From CAYSWH01 sp964434775 (GTDB taxonomy: Bacteria; Patescibacteriota; JACMRA01), in the NCBI GenBank assembly GCA_964434775.1, contig CAYSWH010000017.1, positions 1 to 35,393 of the forward strand: a stretch of DNA of 35,393 bases, written 5' to 3'. Under the pieces are notes generated by a model, which saw only the letters and a program-made list of their open reading frames with translations, searched no databases and was not told the origin of the DNA. How positions within the stretch are numbered: position 1 is the stretch's first letter; each line of letters opens with the position of its first letter. A program made the translations under genes and the position numbers. This document shows, one piece after another, positions 1 through 7,812 of the stretch.

Positions 1-90
1 ATTGCTGAATTGGTTTCCTGGTTAACTAGTGAAAAAGCCGAATATGTCACCGGACAAGTACTACATGTTAACGGAGGTATGTATACCTAA
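1..90 (+). CDS. SDR-family 3-oxoacyl-ACP reductase-like, 3' end only
   Basis: Only the last 29 codons and a TAA stop are inside the window. They read as the C-terminus of a classical short-chain dehydrogenase/reductase: a helix followed by the pattern YVTGQVLHVNGG, which in FabG-type enzymes closes the substrate pocket and the tetramer interface. The family reduces 3-oxoacyl-ACP or related carbonyl substrates with NAD(P)H. Because the active site and cofactor-binding half lie outside the window, the substrate cannot be assigned; it could be FabG or another SDR used in glycan or lipid synthesis, which would suit the surface-modification genes that follow. Confidence 0.8.
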   Translation: MAELVSWLTSEKAEYVTGQVLHVNGGMYT

Positions 91-128
91 TTGATAAACT
101 AAAAAGTAGTTTTAAAACAAATGAATAT

Positions 129-146
129 TCAAAACACGTGTTTTGA
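129..146. repeat. 18-bp perfect palindrome, copy 1
   Basis: TCAAAACACGTGTTTTGA is a perfect palindrome 38 bases downstream of the SDR stop codon. The identical 18-mer recurs at 13835-13852, also just after a plus-strand gene, and a degenerate relative lies at 21967-21982. As RNA it would form an A/U-rich hairpin. It could be a bidirectional 3'-end signal or a protein-binding site. Confidence 0.7.
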
Positions 147-225
147 CTAATTTAAAAAAACCCTTAAGCCCTCTTTATATAAAGAAAAATACCTCCGAGT
201 AAGTATAAATTTCTTCACTTTTTTA

Positions 226-1356
226 ATGCACTATCTTTCAAAAACTTCTCAAGAAATTATGGATCAAAACGGCTGGAGTTATAGGCCTTTTGAAATAAAT
301 GATTTGGAAGAATATCGCCAATTAATCACAACAGAATATGGAGAAGAGGCGGAAATTGCCAATCCGGAATTCATCAATTGGCAGTACAGAAAAAATCCGG
401 CGGGAGAGGCTAAAATATCACTGGCGGTGAGCAAGGAAACCAAAGAAATAGTCGGCAGTTACAGTATTTTGCCTATTGAGGTCAATTTAGGTGCGAAAGA
501 GAAAAACGTCGCCGGACTTTCCCTAAATACCCTAACCAGAAAAGATTTTCGAGGGAAAAAGATTTTTACTACCCTAGCCGAAATCAACATTCAGGAGCTA
601 TTTTCACAAAATTATAGCCTGATTTACGGCTTTCCAAACCCCAATTCCTACCCCGGTTTTTTGAAATATTTGAAATTTAATGATATTCAACAGTTTCCTT
701 TGCTTTATAAATATAATAACCTGGGAAGTATTCTACAAAAAAAGAAGGGCCTTCCGTTTACCGGTTTAATGAACTTCTTTGGAAATTTTTTTACCGGGAG
801 AATTAAATCTCCGCCTAACTCAAATGATTTTCTTATTCAAGAAGTAACCTCTTTTGATGTTAGGTTTGATGACTTTTGGGAGAAAAATAAAAATCAATTT
901 CCTAACTTGGTTCAAAAGAATTGTGAATATTTGAATTGGCGTTATTGCGAAAATCCCGTTAAAGATTATCAAATTTTTTGTCTATCCAAAAAGAATGATA
1001 GTCGAATCTTGGGGTTTGTTGTCTGCAGGGTCGATCAGATCGAAGGTCTTAAAATCGGCTTAATCGGGGAAATTTTGGTAGAAAACATGGAAAATGAGTA
1101 TATCCAAATGCTTTTAGTTCAAGCTGAACAATATTTTATTGGCCAAGATGTAGATGCTTACGGAGGAATTCTTTCACCTAATACTCGGTATTATAATTCG
1201 TTCTTAAGCTGCGGATTTAAGGTCTTCCCAAAAAAATACTTATCTCAACCTTTTGCTATGATTGTCAGAGTCAATACCGATTTGGAGAAACAGGAAAAAA
1301 AACTACTTGATTCACAGAACTGGTTTATAACTTTAGGTGATTACGACATTTTTTAA
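226..1356 (+). CDS. GNAT-family acyltransferase, two-domain
   Basis: A 376-residue protein that looks like a GNAT-fold N-acyltransferase. The N-terminal half has an acetyl-CoA-binding-like segment (DFRGKKIF, about residues 107-114) followed by GFPNPNSYPGFLKYLKF, typical of the splayed beta4/beta5 region. A motif recurs in both halves, NPEFINWQYRKNP at 46-58 and CEYLNWRYCENP at 233-244, suggesting a duplicated or tandem GNAT architecture like that of acyltransferases in surface polysaccharide loci. There is no signal peptide or membrane segment, so it should be cytoplasmic. It lies 48 bases upstream of a polysaccharide deacetylase and is probably co-transcribed with it. The acceptor could be a sugar amine or amino acid; the sequence does not decide. 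An alternative start is the Met at residue 12. Confidence 0.65.
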   Translation: MHYLSKTSQEIMDQNGWSYRPFEINDLEEYRQLITTEYGEEAEIANPEFINWQYRKNPAGEAKISLAVSKETKEIVGSYSILPIEVNLGAKEKNVAGLSLNTLTRKDFRGKKIFTTLAEINIQELFSQNYSLIYGFPNPNSYPGFLKYLKFNDIQQFPLLYKYNNLGSILQKKKGLPFTGLMNFFGNFFTGRIKSPPNSNDFLIQEVTSFDVRFDDFWEKNKNQFPNLVQKNCEYLNWRYCENPVKDYQIFCLSKKNDSRILGFVVCRVDQIEGLKIGLIGEILVENMENEYIQMLLVQAEQYFIGQDVDAYGGILSPNTRYYNSFLSCGFKVFPKKYLSQPFAMIVRVNTDLEKQEKKLLDSQNWFITLGDYDIF

Positions 1357-1404
1357 CTGGCCATTAAGGACAAAAAAATCAACTTTCCTTGAAAAATTTA
1401 ATAC

Positions 1405-2304
1405 ATGATAAAAAGAGAGAGCGAATCCATTCAAAGCCTACAAAAAAACTATAGACAGGCTACTATCCCAAATTTTTTAACTTTAGATATTGAAGATTGG
1501 TACCACGCCAATTATGAAAACTTGGATGTGTCCAGGTATGAAGATTTAGACTCCAATCTAGAGTATTCTGTGGGCAGACTTATGGATATCGCTGAGAAAA
1601 ATAAAGTAAAAACCACCTGTTTTATAGTTGGTAAATTGGCTGAAAAGCATCCTGACCTTGTCCGCCGAATTCATCAAAACGGACATGAAGTTGCTTGCCA
1701 CAGTTATTCCCACAAACAGGTTTATAAGATGACACCGAAGGAATTTGAAGAAGATACTAGGAAATGTAAAAGGATTTTGGAAGACATTATCCAAAACAAA
1801 GTTTACGGCTACAGAGCCCCTTCTTGGTCTTTTAAAACAGAAAGTAACCACTGGACTTACCAAATTTTGGAAGACTTGGATTTTAAGTATTCTTCGTCTG
1901 TTTTTCCGGGAAAGACTTTCCTGTATGGGATCAAGGACACCCCCAAAGAAATTCACTATCCGTTGATCAATCAAAAACAATCAAAGATATTAGAATTTCC
2001 GGTAACTACAGTCAAACTTGGCCTAACTGACATGTCTCTCCATTTTCGCCTCTTCCCTCAAAAATATATTACTCAGAAAATTGCAAAACTTAATCAAAGA
2101 GGCCTCCCGGCCATGCTATACCTTCATCCCAGAGAAATTGACCCCAAACAACCAAAATTACCACTGCCCAAACACCTGTCTTTGGTCCATTACTGGGGAG
2201 TCAAAAATTGTGAAAGCAAATTTCAAAAAGTAGTCTTGGTTAACGCCCTAAGCTTCATTAGGCTAATTGATTATTATGAGTATTTTGTTGCTGAAAACAG
2301 ATAG
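1405..2304 (+). CDS. polysaccharide deacetylase with DUF3473-like C-terminus
   Basis: A 299-residue NodB-type (carbohydrate esterase 4) deacetylase. The metal-binding and catalytic motifs are present: TLDIEDWYH (Asp28 to His34), HSYSH at 99-103, YRAPSW at 136-141, and a C-terminal YLHPREID that supplies the late His. The SLDVEDWYH-type opening and the LHPREIDP ending match the subgroup with a DUF3473 tail that occurs in exopolysaccharide loci. Members remove N-acetyl groups from GlcNAc-containing polymers. No signal peptide is seen, which suits this subgroup acting on lipid-linked intermediates at the cytoplasmic side. It follows the acyltransferase gene by 48 bases, so the two may swap acyl groups on the same glycan (inference). 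Confidence 0.85.
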   Translation: MIKRESESIQSLQKNYRQATIPNFLTLDIEDWYHANYENLDVSRYEDLDSNLEYSVGRLMDIAEKNKVKTTCFIVGKLAEKHPDLVRRIHQNGHEVACHSYSHKQVYKMTPKEFEEDTRKCKRILEDIIQNKVYGYRAPSWSFKTESNHWTYQILEDLDFKYSSSVFPGKTFLYGIKDTPKEIHYPLINQKQSKILEFPVTTVKLGLTDMSLHFRLFPQKYITQKIAKLNQRGLPAMLYLHPREIDPKQPKLPLPKHLSLVHYWGVKNCESKFQKVVLVNALSFIRLIDYYEYFVAENR

Positions 2305-2416
2305 TTATCAGGCAATCAATCGTTCTAGTTTTGAAGATACTAAAAATAGACAGTTTTGTTTAGTTTTTGACATAACAGACTTTGTCAAAAGAGTTATTGT
2401 TACTGGTAAATATTTC

Positions 2417-2677
2417 TTAATATACTTTATGTTTGCCGCTATGCCCGCCAATTTTGAGTAGTAGCAAACATAACTCTCCCTTTTTATATTCCCAGATGAT
2501 TCGAATGTCACCGGTCACTCTAGCACTCCAAACTGAACCAACCTTATGAGATACTTTCTCCGGATTTTTAGCTAATTTAAACAATGCTGTATCAATTCTT
2601 TTTTCCAGTTGAGAATCATTTTTAATAATTTTTTTATATTGTTTCTTGAAATTTTCAGAAAACTCAACAGTAAACAT
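2417..2677 (-). CDS. RelE/ParE-superfamily toxin
   Basis: An 86-residue protein with the compact RelE/YafQ-type fold: FSENFKKQYKKI, then LEKRIDTALFKLAKNP, the core strand ARVTGDIRIIWEY and the C-terminal IGGHSGKHKVY. RelE-type members cleave mRNA on the ribosome, and the basic/His C-terminal motif fits an mRNA interferase better than the gyrase-targeting ParE branch. Its ATG follows the stop codon of the upstream antitoxin gene by one base, so the pair is translationally coupled. It is the second gene of a two-gene operon read from the minus strand. Confidence 0.85.
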   Translation of the reverse strand: MFTVEFSENFKKQYKKIIKNDSQLEKRIDTALFKLAKNPEKVSHKVGSVWSARVTGDIRIIWEYKKGELCLLLLKIGGHSGKHKVY

Positions 2678-2678
2678 A

Positions 2679-2945
2679 CTATTTTTTTAACTCTTCAATC
2701 GCCAAAGTCATATTTTTGGCCTTTATAGAATTGCCAGAGTTGATTTGTTTTCTAGATTCCTCAATTTCTTGCATATCCTCAAGAGTCAAACCGATTTCAT
2801 TCAAGTAGTCTTTTACGCCCCTTGCCAGTAAAAATTCAATAGACTGGTTTACGTCGTAAATTGGGTATTGCTCCATTACATTTCTTACGATCAGGTCTAG
2901 TTTGGGATTCAAAGTAACCTGAGTCTTTGTTTTTTGAATAGACAT
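2679..2945 (-). CDS. RHH-type antitoxin of the RelE-like module
   Basis: An 88-residue protein directly ahead of a RelE-like toxin. The N-terminal segment KTQVTLNPKLDLIVRNV has the strand-then-helix pattern of a ribbon-helix-helix DNA-binding domain. The charged C-terminal part (LEDMQEIEESRKQINSG onward) is a likely toxin-wrapping helix. Such antitoxins bind their own promoter as dimers, and the toxin changes the affinity. The region just upstream holds a near-consensus promoter whose -10 is flanked by AT-rich inverted and direct repeats, as expected for autoregulation. The length and gene order match type II modules. Confidence 0.8.
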   Translation of the reverse strand: MSIQKTKTQVTLNPKLDLIVRNVMEQYPIYDVNQSIEFLLARGVKDYLNEIGLTLEDMQEIEESRKQINSGNSIKAKNMTLAIEELKK

Positions 2946-2950
2946 AGTAT

Positions 2951-2994
2951 AATATAATTATATTAAGTATAATTAAGTATTATTTAATTGTCAA
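2951..2994 (-). promoter_or_regulatory. promoter/operator of the toxin-antitoxin operon
   Basis: On the minus strand the -35 is TTGACA (2994-2989), followed by a 17-base spacer and TATACT (2971-2966). A 14-bp palindrome, AATATAATTATATT (2951-2964), lies between the -10 and the antitoxin ATG, and the element TACTTAAT is repeated within the spacer and across the -10. This is the layout expected for repression by an RHH antitoxin. Confidence 0.65.
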
Positions 2995-3063
2995 TATATC
3001 AGATTAGTTAAGAAATATGCATCAAGCCAACTTGAGCCTTTTTAAATTCAATACTCATTATCG

Positions 3064-4032
3064 TTACCCGACTTTGAACCCATTACATCGACTACTAAAA
3101 TCACTATTCCAGGATTTTACTATATATTTCTTGCCCTTATTCAACAAATTAGGCTGAGATTTAAGATATTCAGTACTACAATGAAGTCCAGAAAAAAATA
3201 TACTGCTTGACTTTGTTCCGATTAAGACACCTTTGGAATTAATAATAATACCGTCTCCACCTTCAAAGATACCTTTGTCTTTTATTAAAAAAAATATCAT
3301 TGAATTGTAATCCAAAAAATATAGATCATCGTTAAAAATAAACAATCTGACATTCTTATAAACCATATCCAGATTTAATATCTCGATCTCTCCATACTTA
3401 TTATCTTTTAGCTCGAATATAATTTTTCTTTCACGATCATATATTTCAATTCTATTTCCTTGAAATTTTAAGTCTTTGATTGTTTTATCAACAATTTTTA
3501 CAATATTATCTTCAATTATTATTAAGGGTTCCCCCTGATTGTTATAGAGACATGCACTTACAAGTATCGGGGGCCTATGAGATTCAGAAAACATAATCTT
3601 TAAAACAGTCTCACCATAAATCGAAACCAATACATGCATATTTTTGAAGGTTAGCCCTCCAATTTTGAAAGATAAGTTATCAAGAAAATTTTCTATAGGC
3701 CTGTTAACATGTCTATCTTTTCCATAAGGGTCGAGCATCGCTTCCTTTATCCTCTCCTTTGAGCAGGCATTTGCTAAATATCTATGATGATTTGGACAAA
3801 GTAAACACATCTTTTCGGGATCATGTTCTTTTGCTTCACAGAATAGTGGATCAACATGCTCATAGTCACAAAATAGATTTCCACAAACTACACATCCAAA
3901 ATATGACCTTTCTCTTATTATAGATTTTATTTCAGATGGAATATATCTAGAAAGCCCGTTTTTATTTCTATCATGTTTTTTGTCATATATTGATTGCCTC
4001 TGCTTATTATCTATAATTGCATAATTGTGGCT
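3064..4032 (-). CDS. HNH endonuclease, no canonical start codon
   Basis: The open frame runs from a TAG at 4035-4033 to a TAA at 3066-3064. Its N-terminal part is a clear zinc-type HNH domain: CVVC (3894-3883), YEHVDP (3864-3847), then CLLCPNHHRYL from 3807. The first ATG in the frame (3810) falls inside this domain, so it cannot be the true start, yet the upstream 220 bases contain no ATG, GTG or TTG in frame. An in-frame ATG at 4056 gives MILIALF and then the TAG. The gene therefore either starts at a rare codon such as ATT (4017), or its 5' end is broken or misread. The roughly 230-residue C-terminal region is rich in predicted beta strands and contains IGGLTFKN; I do not recognise it. The gene is AT-richer than its neighbours and sits beside a toxin-antitoxin pair, suggesting acquisition. 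Confidence 0.7.
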   Translation of the reverse strand, partial: SHNYAIIDNKQRQSIYDKKHDRNKNGLSRYIPSEIKSIIRERSYFGCVVCGNLFCDYEHVDPLFCEAKEHDPEKMCLLCPNHHRYLANACSKERIKEAMLDPYGKDRHVNRPIENFLDNLSFKIGGLTFKNMHVLVSIYGETVLKIMFSESHRPPILVSACLYNNQGEPLIIIEDNIVKIVDKTIKDLKFQGNRIEIYDRERKIIFELKDNKYGEIEILNLDMVYKNVRLFIFNDDLYFLDYNSMIFFLIKDKGIFEGGDGIIINSKGVLIGTKSSSIFFSGLHCSTEYLKSQPNLLNKGKKYIVKSWNSDFSSRCNGFKVG

Positions 4033-4035
4033 CTA

Positions 4036-4320
4036 AAAAAGTGCGATTAAAATCATAGTTTTTAGTTTCTTTTATAAATCAAAAAAATAAAAGGAGTTGG
4101 GCTGTAAATACTGTATTGTCAATCAAGCTATTTATACACCTTATCTTATTAATTATTTGGGACAAATTCTTTGAATCACACTTCCAAGATAAAAAACCTT
4201 CTAAACGAAATTAGTTACAGTCAATGATTAACTACTAAAATAAAAACCGGGTTAGTCCCGGCAATTTTGGTTAATATTGTATTCAAAAGTTTTTTATCTG
4301 TCTTGATTTTTCTTAAAAAA
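4036..4320. other. non-coding gap between HNH gene and tRNA-Glu
   Basis: A stretch of about 285 bases, very AT-rich. I see no convincing gene on either strand. The only structure recognised is the tRNA-Glu terminator near 4241-4261. Confidence 0.6.
4241..4261 (-). terminator. intrinsic terminator downstream of tRNA-Glu
   Basis: On the minus strand CCGGG (4261-4257) pairs with CCCGG (4251-4247) around a 5-base loop and is followed by TTTTTATTTTA. This is a short GC hairpin with a U-tract about 60 bases past the tRNA 3' end. Confidence 0.7.
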
Positions 4321-4321
4321 A

Positions 4322-4396
4322 TGGCAGCGCTACGGGGAATCGAACCCCGGTTGCGAGAATGAAAATCTCGAGTCCTAACCACTAGACGATAGCGCC
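4322..4396 (-). tRNA. tRNA-Glu (TTC)
   Basis: The minus strand folds as a cloverleaf: acceptor GGCGCTA with TAGCGCT (a terminal G-U pair), a D-arm with GTGGTTAGGAC, anticodon stem CGAGA/TCTCG around the loop TTTTCAT (anticodon TTC), and T-arm CGGGG-TTCGAAT-CCCCG. The discriminator is G and the CCA end is encoded (4324-4322). Confidence 0.95.
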
Positions 4397-4430
4397 AAAA
4401 CTGAATTATCAACCTAATTAATTTTTTGGA

Positions 4431-4446
4431 ATATGTCAAGACATAT
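4431..4446. promoter_or_regulatory. inverted repeat overlapping the tRNA-Glu -35
   Basis: ATATGTCAAGACATAT has perfect 7-base arms around AA. On the minus strand a TTGACA (4439-4434) lies inside it, upstream of tRNA-Glu. The matching -10 is unclear (TAGGTT at 17 bases or GATAAT at 23). It could be an operator or a coincidence of AT-rich sequence. Confidence 0.35.
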
Positions 4447-4543
4447 CATCTAAAGTAGAGTTGATTTGGACATTTTATAGTTCAGAATTTATTAAAACAT
4501 AATTATTTTATATATATTCCGGAAATTGTTTTAAAGTGCTAAA

Positions 4544-5800
4544 TTATCCGGGTAAGTCCATAGGAGGCAAAGAGGAGGAGGTGGATTCTTCTTCTCCATA
4601 TGCACTCGAAATTCTCTCAGCCGTAGATTTATCTTCTTCGGTGGTGATCGGGAAATGGAAGAGGGCTGCCAAACTAGCCGTATCCAAAAAATGCGAAGGA
4701 GCACCTACATCAACACTTCTCTTAAACATGCCTCTGTACGCCCTTTGTTTACGGTATTTTCTTTCTCTCTTCCAATAAAAAACATCTTCTAATTTACCAA
4801 TGTAGGCACCTAATAACCCCAAATACCAACCCTTGGAATCTTCATTAGTTTTAGATTCCCACTCAAAACCGAATTCCTGAGTGGTAGTTTGAAACATTTG
4901 CAGAAAACTCTTAATTCTATTTTCAATAATTCCCGGTTTCTTTTTTCCGTTTGTGAGGTAGCAAAATCTTATCTTGGTAGCGAAAACCTGATAACCGAGT
5001 TTTTCACTTATTGCATTTAAAATATCTCTTTCTTCCTTGGTTAATGCTTGCAGCTGCCCCTCTCCGTCGGTTTCTACAACTGAATTTTCTAAATATTCTT
5101 TTCTCAGCTTCTCCAGCTCCATCTGCCACTGTTTTTTCTGCGGGACACCGTCTCTTGGCCTTAACATAATTTGAAATGAGGCAAAGTCTTCTTCCCCGAT
5201 ATTCTCCATTATAGAAATTAGCTGAGCCATAGGATCAGTATTAGGTTCCGGTCCGTTAGTCTGAAAAGCAGACCAATGTTTACTGGGGTGAGCATCATTG
5301 TTTTTGTAAATAATATCAGTCCCAAACAAATCCTTATAAGGCTTCTCTCCATCAGTCCACTCCAAGCTCCAAGTAGATAAAGGGTCAATTACTTCAACTA
5401 GTCTTGAACCCGGAAAGTGAGAGTCTAAGGCTGTTTTAATTAGTTTTTCATACCAACTGTTTACTCTTACAAAAAAGGCTAATTTTCCTCCTTTGGATTG
5501 CAACTCAAATGCTACCACCTCATGCCATTTTCCGGTTACAAAAACATCTTTATTGGATTTGAGTGAATAAATCGCACTCATGTTATCATAAAAGTTCTCC
5601 ATGGCAGCTAGCGAACGAAGATTGTTAGCTGGAGGAAAAATCTGATAAACTTTAGTTGTTTGGCCCCAAATTGCCCAGCCTAGCATTTTTAATAAGGCAA
5701 AGCGATCCATAAATAATTGCACAAAAAGTTCAGCAAAGAAGTAGAATCCTCCTAATAACAGAACCCAAACAAAATAGTTTCCCAGTTCCAATAAAAACAT
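4544..5800 (-). CDS. membrane-anchored protein of unknown function, T4SS-associated type
   Basis: A 418-residue protein with one or two hydrophobic N-terminal segments (about 5-32, LLELGNYFVWVLLLGG onward) and a long soluble remainder. The soluble part contains YDNMSAIYSLKSN, PGSRLVEVIDP and SFQIMLRPRD. The pattern of an N-terminal anchor, a DPMAQLISIMENI segment and a following 'FQIMLRP' strand resembles the N-terminal domain found ahead of VirB4/HerA-like ATPases in CPR type IV secretion-like loci (DUF8128-like). I assign this from memory of the family, not from a search. No ATPase motif is present. It is monocistronic, with tRNA-Glu downstream in the same direction. It may work with the VirB6-like protein at 28173-31733 (inference). 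Confidence 0.5.
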   Translation of the reverse strand: MFLLELGNYFVWVLLLGGFYFFAELFVQLFMDRFALLKMLGWAIWGQTTKVYQIFPPANNLRSLAAMENFYDNMSAIYSLKSNKDVFVTGKWHEVVAFELQSKGGKLAFFVRVNSWYEKLIKTALDSHFPGSRLVEVIDPLSTWSLEWTDGEKPYKDLFGTDIIYKNNDAHPSKHWSAFQTNGPEPNTDPMAQLISIMENIGEEDFASFQIMLRPRDGVPQKKQWQMELEKLRKEYLENSVVETDGEGQLQALTKEERDILNAISEKLGYQVFATKIRFCYLTNGKKKPGIIENRIKSFLQMFQTTTQEFGFEWESKTNEDSKGWYLGLLGAYIGKLEDVFYWKRERKYRKQRAYRGMFKRSVDVGAPSHFLDTASLAALFHFPITTEEDKSTAERISSAYGEEESTSSSLPPMDLPG

Positions 5801-5878
5801 ATTCTCTACAATAAGATTTACTACAACAACCTGCTACTGTCAACAAACCAGTAAACTAAAATTTATTTCACTAAAGTA

Positions 5879-5908
5879 TTGACAAGCATTAAAAAAAAGC
5901 AGTACACT
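5879..5908 (+). promoter_or_regulatory. promoter of the AEC transporter gene
   Basis: TTGACA (5879-5884), an 18-base A-rich spacer and TACACT (5903-5908), 28 bases before the ATG at 5936. Confidence 0.5.
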
Positions 5909-5935
5909 CTATCTTTATATCATGTATAAGATAAT

Positions 5936-6907
5936 ATGGGTCTATTTCTTGAAATAATAATCAAACTTCTACCGATTTATATCTACGCCGGAGCCGGTTT
6001 TATTTTAGGAAGAAAATTTAAGATAAATAAAAATACTATAGCCAACATTTTAGTTTTTTTTATTCTACCTTTTATTGCCTTTCATGGAGTATTTACTATT
6101 AATTTGGATTACTCTGTTCTCAGCTTACCCTTTTTATTCTTCTTTATTGCCAGCTTTATCACTCTTATATTTTATTTTGTTGGTAAATTTGCTTGGGGAG
6201 AAGACAGCAACACAAAAAATCTTCTTGCTTTTGCCTCCAGCCTTGGCAATTTCGGGTATTTTGCTGTTCCTGCTGCCGGAGCACTTTTTGGAGGTCAGGC
6301 CGAAAATATAGTAATAATAGCAGGTTTTGGTTTTGTGCTCTATTACTCCACAGTGGGTTATTTTGTAACTGCTCTCGGTAATTTTACTATTAAAGACAGT
6401 ATCAAAAAAACACTCTCTTTACCAACTATCTATTTTTTTGTTTTAGGTCTAATATTAAATGCCGGATTTGATTTATACAATAACCTGCCTACAATGTGGG
6501 GAATTGACTTTAGAGCAATTTATGACTCCATGGCCAAAGACCTCAGAGGAACATATGCTCTTATAGGTATGATGTTTTTGGGTTTCTCTATCGCCGAACT
6601 CAAACATTTCAAAATTGATTGGAAGTTTGTCAGTCTCACTTTTTTAGCCCAATTCTTGGTTTGGCCTATAGTCACCTTAGCTTTACTTACAATAAACAAA
6701 AACTATCTACACTTTTATACCGATCAAACTACAATAAACGTCATTTTTTTGCTATCCTTAATCCCCATTGGAGTAAATCTTGTGGCTTTTGCCACTCAGC
6801 TAAAGATTCAGCCGGAGAAGGCTACTATTACTATTCTATTAAGCACGATTTTTGCCATTTTTTATGTACCCCTGGGAATTACCCTTTTCTTATTGTTGTT
6901 TCATTAA
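5936..6907 (+). CDS. AEC-family (auxin efflux carrier type) transporter
   Basis: A 323-residue polytopic membrane protein with about ten hydrophobic segments. The opening (IIIKLLPIYIYAGAGFILGRKF), the LGNFGYFAVPAAGALFG segment in the first half, and IPIGVNLVAFATQ in the second half match the auxin efflux carrier (AEC, PIN-like) superfamily, in which two five-helix repeats carry broken helices. Bacterial members are secondary transporters for malonate, malate or other carboxylates; the substrate here is unknown. The last 18 bases overlap the 3' end of crtB on the opposite strand, so the two genes are convergent. Confidence 0.85.
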   Translation: MGLFLEIIIKLLPIYIYAGAGFILGRKFKINKNTIANILVFFILPFIAFHGVFTINLDYSVLSLPFLFFFIASFITLIFYFVGKFAWGEDSNTKNLLAFASSLGNFGYFAVPAAGALFGGQAENIVIIAGFGFVLYYSTVGYFVTALGNFTIKDSIKKTLSLPTIYFFVLGLILNAGFDLYNNLPTMWGIDFRAIYDSMAKDLRGTYALIGMMFLGFSIAELKHFKIDWKFVSLTFLAQFLVWPIVTLALLTINKNYLHFYTDQTTINVIFLLSLIPIGVNLVAFATQLKIQPEKATITILLSTIFAIFYVPLGITLFLLLFH

Positions 6908-7775
6908 CAGAAACTTATTGTTGAAATAGAGTTTAAGAGCCAAAGAGAATTTATCCCATCCGGAAACTACAATTCTTTGAGAAAAGATGTCATAATCATT
7001 CTTTTCGATACCGTCCAAAATTTTACTATATAGGATCGAAGCAGTCTTGATAGAAAATCTTCCGCTAGGATCAAGATATTTAAGACCTTCTTCGCCTTCG
7101 GAGTACAGCCTTCTAGCTCTTTGAATATAAGCCTTCATCATCTGCCTGTAATTCTCGTTTATTCTTCTGTGCTTGAGATCTTGTTCGGTATAACCGAAAT
7201 TCTCCAGATCTTCTCTGGGAAGGTAAATCCTTCCTTTATTATAATCTTCCCAGATATCTCGCAGATTATTAGTTAGCTGCATGGCCTTTCCTAGAATAAT
7301 TGCCTTCTCTAAAGCTTTGTTGGTGGAATAACCGATAATTTGACACATCATAAGTCCGACTACTGAAGCAACCAAATAACAGTATTCTTCAAATTCTTTA
7401 AAAGTATCATACCTTTGCTTGGTAATATCCATCTCCACACCCTTTATTAGTTCAAAAGGAAGTTTATGATCAATTTTGTATTCTTCAACAGTTTGAGCAA
7501 AAGCGTTTAAAACCGGATTAGCCGAGTTTTTGGTTTTTAAGGCAGTTTCCAGTTCTTTTTTCCAATTGGAAATATTTTTTTTGAGAAAAAGGGAAGGCTT
7601 AGAAAAATTATCATCAACTATATTATCGGTTAATCTACAAAAGGCATACAAGGAATAGGTGGCTGATCTTTTGTGCCTAGGTAGTAATTTGGGTAGCATA
7701 ATAAAAACTCAAAGAACCTTCTTTGGTAATTTGTTCACACTGCTGAAAGGACTCACTTAAATAAAGGTTTTTCAT
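6890..7775 (-). pseudogene. crtB: phytoene/squalene synthase, frameshifted near the N-terminus
   Basis: The intact part (from the ATG at 7699) holds both Asp-rich motifs of head-to-head prenyl synthases, DNIVDD and NLRDIWED, plus LYAFCR and GRIYLPRED. The family condenses two GGPP (or FPP) molecules into phytoene (or dehydrosqualene). That frame lacks the first helix. The missing part is in another frame: an ATG at 7775 gives MKNLYLSESFQQCEQITKEG and continues to SFYYAT, where the frame breaks at GGG (7691-7693, CCC on the coding strand). Removing one of these bases joins SFYYAT to KLLPRHKRSATYSLYAFCR, the expected family sequence, and gives about 295 residues, the normal length. A single-base insertion, in the organism or in the assembly, explains this. 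It lies 37 bases downstream of crtI in the same direction. Confidence 0.85.
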
Positions 7776-7812
7776 AATTTACCTACAAAATATCTTATAG
7801 TCTCAAAATTAT

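Noticed and set aside
1558..1980. 140-codon minus-strand open frame
   Set aside because: It lies antisense to the polysaccharide deacetylase motifs and has no recognisable features.
2305..4396. Integrated element using tRNA-Glu as attachment site
   Set aside because: I found no direct repeat of the tRNA 3' end near 2305 and no integrase gene.
4221..4439. 72-codon minus-strand open frame over tRNA-Glu
   Set aside because: It reads through the tRNA gene and its terminator.
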